8,519 bases of DNA from Bacteroidota bacterium (GTDB taxonomy: Bacteria > Bacteroidota > Ignavibacteria > Kapaibacteriales > UBA2268): the NCBI GenBank assembly GCA_024280675.1, contig JAJRPT010000187.1, forward strand, positions 1-8,519. Direction: 5' to 3'. Made by a program: the position numbers and the translations under genes. Numbering within the stretch: position 1 is the stretch's first letter; every line of letters starts with the position of its first letter. The notes beneath the pieces are model-generated. The model was given only the letters and a program-made list of their open reading frames with translations, ran no database searches and was not told where the DNA came from. Shown here one piece after another: positions 6,049 to 8,519 of the stretch.

Positions 6049-7620
6049 TTATTTCACTAGCACAATATTTTGCGTTACGACCCCGCTTGAGTTTTGCAAT
6101 TTCAAAATATAATGTGCTTGCGGTAAATCACCTAGATAAAAGTTCATTGTGTGGTAGTTTGCCGAAAAGTGCTTGTCTGCCAACACCTTCATTTCTCTGC
6201 CTTGGAGATCTAAAACGCTGGCCTTCAACCAAGATTCGGATGAATAAAAATTCAATCTTGAATAATCTCTAATTGGGTTCGGGTATATGTTTTCAATGCG
6301 TAAATCCTTAGCTATATCAAGCTCAGAAGCACTTCCTATGCCTTGCTTTAGGACTGGCAAATAGTCAAATGTGCCAAACAATAAAGTTTCTAGCTCAGAT
6401 TCTGAAAGGCTAAACCAATCCCGGAGAACACTCCAATAAATTGATTTAAAATCAAACTCCCATTCAAGATTGTGGAAAACTTCTACATCAGGATCTATGA
6501 CAGGGTTATTGCCCAGCACAGTTGGGTTTACGCTTGTTCCAAATAAAAACAAAGGAGCCGCAGACCCGTGGTCTGTTCCCAGCGATGCGTTCGAGACGAT
6601 TCGTCTGCCAAATTCGGAGAAAGTCATGCCAAGCACACGGTCGGCTACTCCTAGCTTTTCAATATCGTCTTGGAATGCCGCAACTGCCACAGACAATTCA
6701 TCCAATAAATCAGCATGAGCACCTGTCAAACCATCGATATTCACTTGGTTTGCGTGAGTGTCAAATCCCCCATGATTGATTACATATACTTGAGTGTTCA
6801 AACCACCAGAGATTAGATTTGCAACAGTTTTTAATTTATTTGCAAGTTGGTTCTCTCCATCCTCAGGGTATTTTTCGGAGAGGTTATTGCCACTCTCTAA
6901 TGCTTGGTTAATAACCGCAAAATATTCATTAGTTTGGCTCATCAGAGTGTTGATGAAAAGAATTTCCTCGCCAGCATAAGTATCGGGCGGAGTGTCTGTT
7001 CCGCCAATCAATATGTTTGAACCATCATCAATCTCGGCCACCGCCATTCCCATATCATATATTTGACCTTGGCAGGTGTTAGAGGTGACCGATCCCATGG
7101 TTATGGAAAGCGGGTCGGTAAACTGTGAATTTGGATAAGAAGATGGGAAATCAGGATGTCTTAATGCTAAGAATCTGCCCAGCCAACCAGAGCCTTCATA
7201 AACAGTCGATGTTGAGCCAGAAGTCCAAATGTCTGCCGAGCGAAAGTGGGACTGGTTCTGCAATGGGTATCCTACGTTTTGCACCGCACACAATTTTTCT
7301 TGCTCGAACAACTCCTTGAAGCCAGTGAGTGAGGAATGCAAACCCAAACCGTCGCTTATGTTGAGGATTGAGCTTTGGGGATGAATGACATCGGGACGGA
7401 CTTTTCTTAGTGTCTCATATTGATCCAAAGGAATTAATGTATTTAGTCCGTCATTTCCCCCTGCCAGATTTATCAAAACCAATATCCTGTCACTTGATTG
7501 CAAGCCATTTGAGTTTTCAAAAGGAGAAGCCTTTGCCACGCGATTCATACCATTAAATAATATAGGAATAGTGGCTCCAGCACCTGCAATTTTTATAAAA
7601 TTACGTCTTTTCATTTTCAT
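6049..7620 (-). CDS. DUF1501 protein with twin-arginine-like signal and T9SS C-terminal sorting domain
   Basis: DUF1501 proteins belong to the sulfatase/alkaline-phosphatase-like fold superfamily; their substrate is unknown. The N-terminus has KRRNFIK (4-10), a hydrophobic stretch to about 24, and a charged region ending AKA-S, consistent with a Tat signal cleaved near residue 31. Family motifs follow: NLAGGNDGLN (51-60), NHGGFDTHANQ (282-292), MTFSEFGRR (332-340) and GTDHGSAAP (348-356), whose Asp/His residues are likely metal ligands. Residues from about 437 form a Por-secretion-type tail (IYPNPIRD at 445-452, ending NIVLVK), predicting cell-surface attachment or release through T9SS. ATG 7620 leaves only 2 nt after the AGGAG ribosome-binding site, while the second ATG at 7614 leaves 8 nt, so MKRRNFIK (521 aa) may be the true start. 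The gene begins 5 nt after the DUF1800 stop, and AGGAG overlaps that stop codon, which suggests translational coupling. Confidence 0.9.
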   Translation of the reverse strand: MKMKRRNFIKIAGAGATIPILFNGMNRVAKASPFENSNGLQSSDRILVLINLAGGNDGLNTLIPLDQYETLRKVRPDVIHPQSSILNISDGLGLHSSLTGFKELFEQEKLCAVQNVGYPLQNQSHFRSADIWTSGSTSTVYEGSGWLGRFLALRHPDFPSSYPNSQFTDPLSITMGSVTSNTCQGQIYDMGMAVAEIDDGSNILIGGTDTPPDTYAGEEILFINTLMSQTNEYFAVINQALESGNNLSEKYPEDGENQLANKLKTVANLISGGLNTQVYVINHGGFDTHANQVNIDGLTGAHADLLDELSVAVAAFQDDIEKLGVADRVLGMTFSEFGRRIVSNASLGTDHGSAAPLFLFGTSVNPTVLGNNPVIDPDVEVFHNLEWEFDFKSIYWSVLRDWFSLSESELETLLFGTFDYLPVLKQGIGSASELDIAKDLRIENIYPNPIRDYSRLNFYSSESWLKASVLDLQGREMKVLADKHFSANYHTMNFYLGDLPQAHYILKLQNSSGVVTQNIVLVK

Positions 7621-7627
7621 CTCTCCT
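7614..7627 (-). promoter_or_regulatory. Ribosome-binding site overlapping the DUF1800 stop codon
   Basis: On the minus strand TAG (7628-7626, the DUF1800 stop) runs into GAG, forming AGGAG at 7627-7623, the strongest Shine-Dalgarno sequence in the window. It stands 2 nt from ATG 7620 and 8 nt from ATG 7614. The usual 5-9 nt spacing favours the inner start. Confidence 0.6.
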
Positions 7628-8519
7628 ATGATATTTGATATTCTGCTAATGAAATAGCAATGACGAATAAATGTGTTAATCTTGCCTCAACAGTTTTTTT
7701 TATGTTTTCATTTTCTGGGTCGTTAATATATGCAGTCCACATTCCAGACCAAACATAATCTTCCTCACCAGGGTACACAATGCTATCTTTTAAATAAGTC
7801 AGTTGTTTTTCAGTCAGTTTAATCGGGTAGATATAGTCGGCAACTTCACTCACAAGAAGATTCGGGTCTGAAGGGTCAGAGTATTGGCTGGCGTGCTTTA
7901 GCAAGTCAAGTGAGACGACAACTTCTTCGCCTTGGCTTCTGATTTTGAGTTCTTTATAGACAAAAATAACTCCTATCAGAAACCGGTAATACATAGTCAC
8001 CGAATTGAGCCACAGCCTATTAAAGGCTGGCTCTTGGTAATAGGACGGCCAACCTGCGACCCCAGGAGGATCGAGCAGTGTCATCTGTAGAATACTCCCT
8101 AGATTCACACCCGCATTTTTTACAACATCGTATGCTCTGATTGTATCTTGGAGCGAATCCTCGGACTTGTCTATTATTTCTAAACCGAATTGCTTAAACA
8201 TCCCATAGATAAAATCCATTGGGTTTTTTATCAGACATCCAATAATGTTTTCATCATAGAAATGTTGAGATTTTAGAAGTGCTTGAATAACTGGCTTTGT
8301 TTCAAAATTATTGTCTCTGAGTATTTGTGCCATTGGTTCAATCATTTTTGATTCAACGCTTTCATCAATTTTGTTATTGACAAACCAGCGATATAGTTTT
8401 CTGCAGATGTATTTAGAAGTCTCCTCTTGCTCAAATATCATTGCGATTAAATCTTTGTATTCATTATCTTCGTTTGGGTAAATTACCTTAGAGTCAAAGG
8501 CAGAAGAGAAATATTTGGC
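7626..8519 (-). CDS. DUF1800 protein, C-terminal 297 residues; 5' end beyond the window
   Basis: The frame stays open through base 8519, and ATG 8441 is internal. The 26 codons before it (reading AKYFSSAFDSKVIYPNEDNE and on) continue the family sequence into DLIAMIFEQEETSKYICRKLYRWFV. Visible DUF1800 hallmarks are the helix with T-S-K-Y-I-C-R-K-L-Y-R-W-F and the GVAGWPSYYQEPAFNRLWLNS block typical of FCB-group members. The biochemical role of DUF1800 is not known; members are often exported and very often encoded next to DUF1501 proteins, as here, which suggests the two act together at the cell surface. No C-terminal sorting tail is present: the protein ends in a helix (LFVIAISLAEYQIS). The signal sequence and N-terminal half cannot be judged. 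The stop is 5 nt from the DUF1501 start, so the two genes are one operon. Confidence 0.88.
   Translation of the reverse strand, partial: AKYFSSAFDSKVIYPNEDNEYKDLIAMIFEQEETSKYICRKLYRWFVNNKIDESVESKMIEPMAQILRDNNFETKPVIQALLKSQHFYDENIIGCLIKNPMDFIYGMFKQFGLEIIDKSEDSLQDTIRAYDVVKNAGVNLGSILQMTLLDPPGVAGWPSYYQEPAFNRLWLNSVTMYYRFLIGVIFVYKELKIRSQGEEVVVSLDLLKHASQYSDPSDPNLLVSEVADYIYPIKLTEKQLTYLKDSIVYPGEEDYVWSGMWTAYINDPENENIKKTVEARLTHLFVIAISLAEYQIS

Noticed and set aside
8439..8441. ATG 8441 as the start of the DUF1800 gene
   Set aside because: The frame continues open to the window edge with family-like sequence, and a 271-residue protein would lack most of the domain.

Overview
The window is a compact, AT-rich bacterial segment in which every supportable gene lies on the minus strand, so transcription runs from high to low coordinates. 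The DUF1501 protein ends in a type IX secretion (Por secretion system) C-terminal sorting domain and sits beside a DUF1800 gene. That combination points to the Bacteroidota / Ignavibacteriota / Kapabacteria (FCB) group. The exact lineage cannot be read from this sequence. No RNA genes, insertion sequences, CRISPR arrays or phage genes were seen, and no gap between genes exceeds about 105 bases.

In order of transcription, the right-hand part (8519 to 5569) is an envelope or secretion module. It holds the 3' part of a DUF1800 gene cut by the window edge, a DUF1501 protein with a twin-arginine-like N-terminus and a T9SS tail (start codon 5 nt after the DUF1800 stop), and a small secreted protein of unknown function. 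A 104-nt gap follows (5465-5568). It carries a hairpin, a TATAAT-like -10 element and a perfect 8-bp inverted repeat just ahead of the next start codon.

The left-hand part (5464 to 253) is a formate dehydrogenase operon, fdhD - fdhB - fdhA. FdhD is the sulfurtransferase that activates the bis-MGD cofactor. FdhB is a NuoE-NuoF fusion carrying FMN, the NADH site, one [2Fe-2S] and one [4Fe-4S] cluster. FdhA is a NuoG-like catalytic subunit with an active-site Cys-His pair, one [2Fe-2S] and four [4Fe-4S] clusters. Together they predict a soluble two-subunit NAD-dependent Mo- or W-formate dehydrogenase that moves electrons from formate through the cluster chain to FMN and NAD+ (or the reverse, CO2 reduction). 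No separate FdsG or FdsD is present here.

Downstream of fdhA, after 44 nt, the first 69 codons of a HAD-superfamily phosphatase gene (1-208) run off the left edge.

I see no strong evidence for a wholly new system. The points most worth a second look are the fdhD upstream inverted repeat, the unrecognised small secreted protein, the Tat-plus-T9SS signals on the DUF1501 protein, and the two-subunit form of the formate dehydrogenase.
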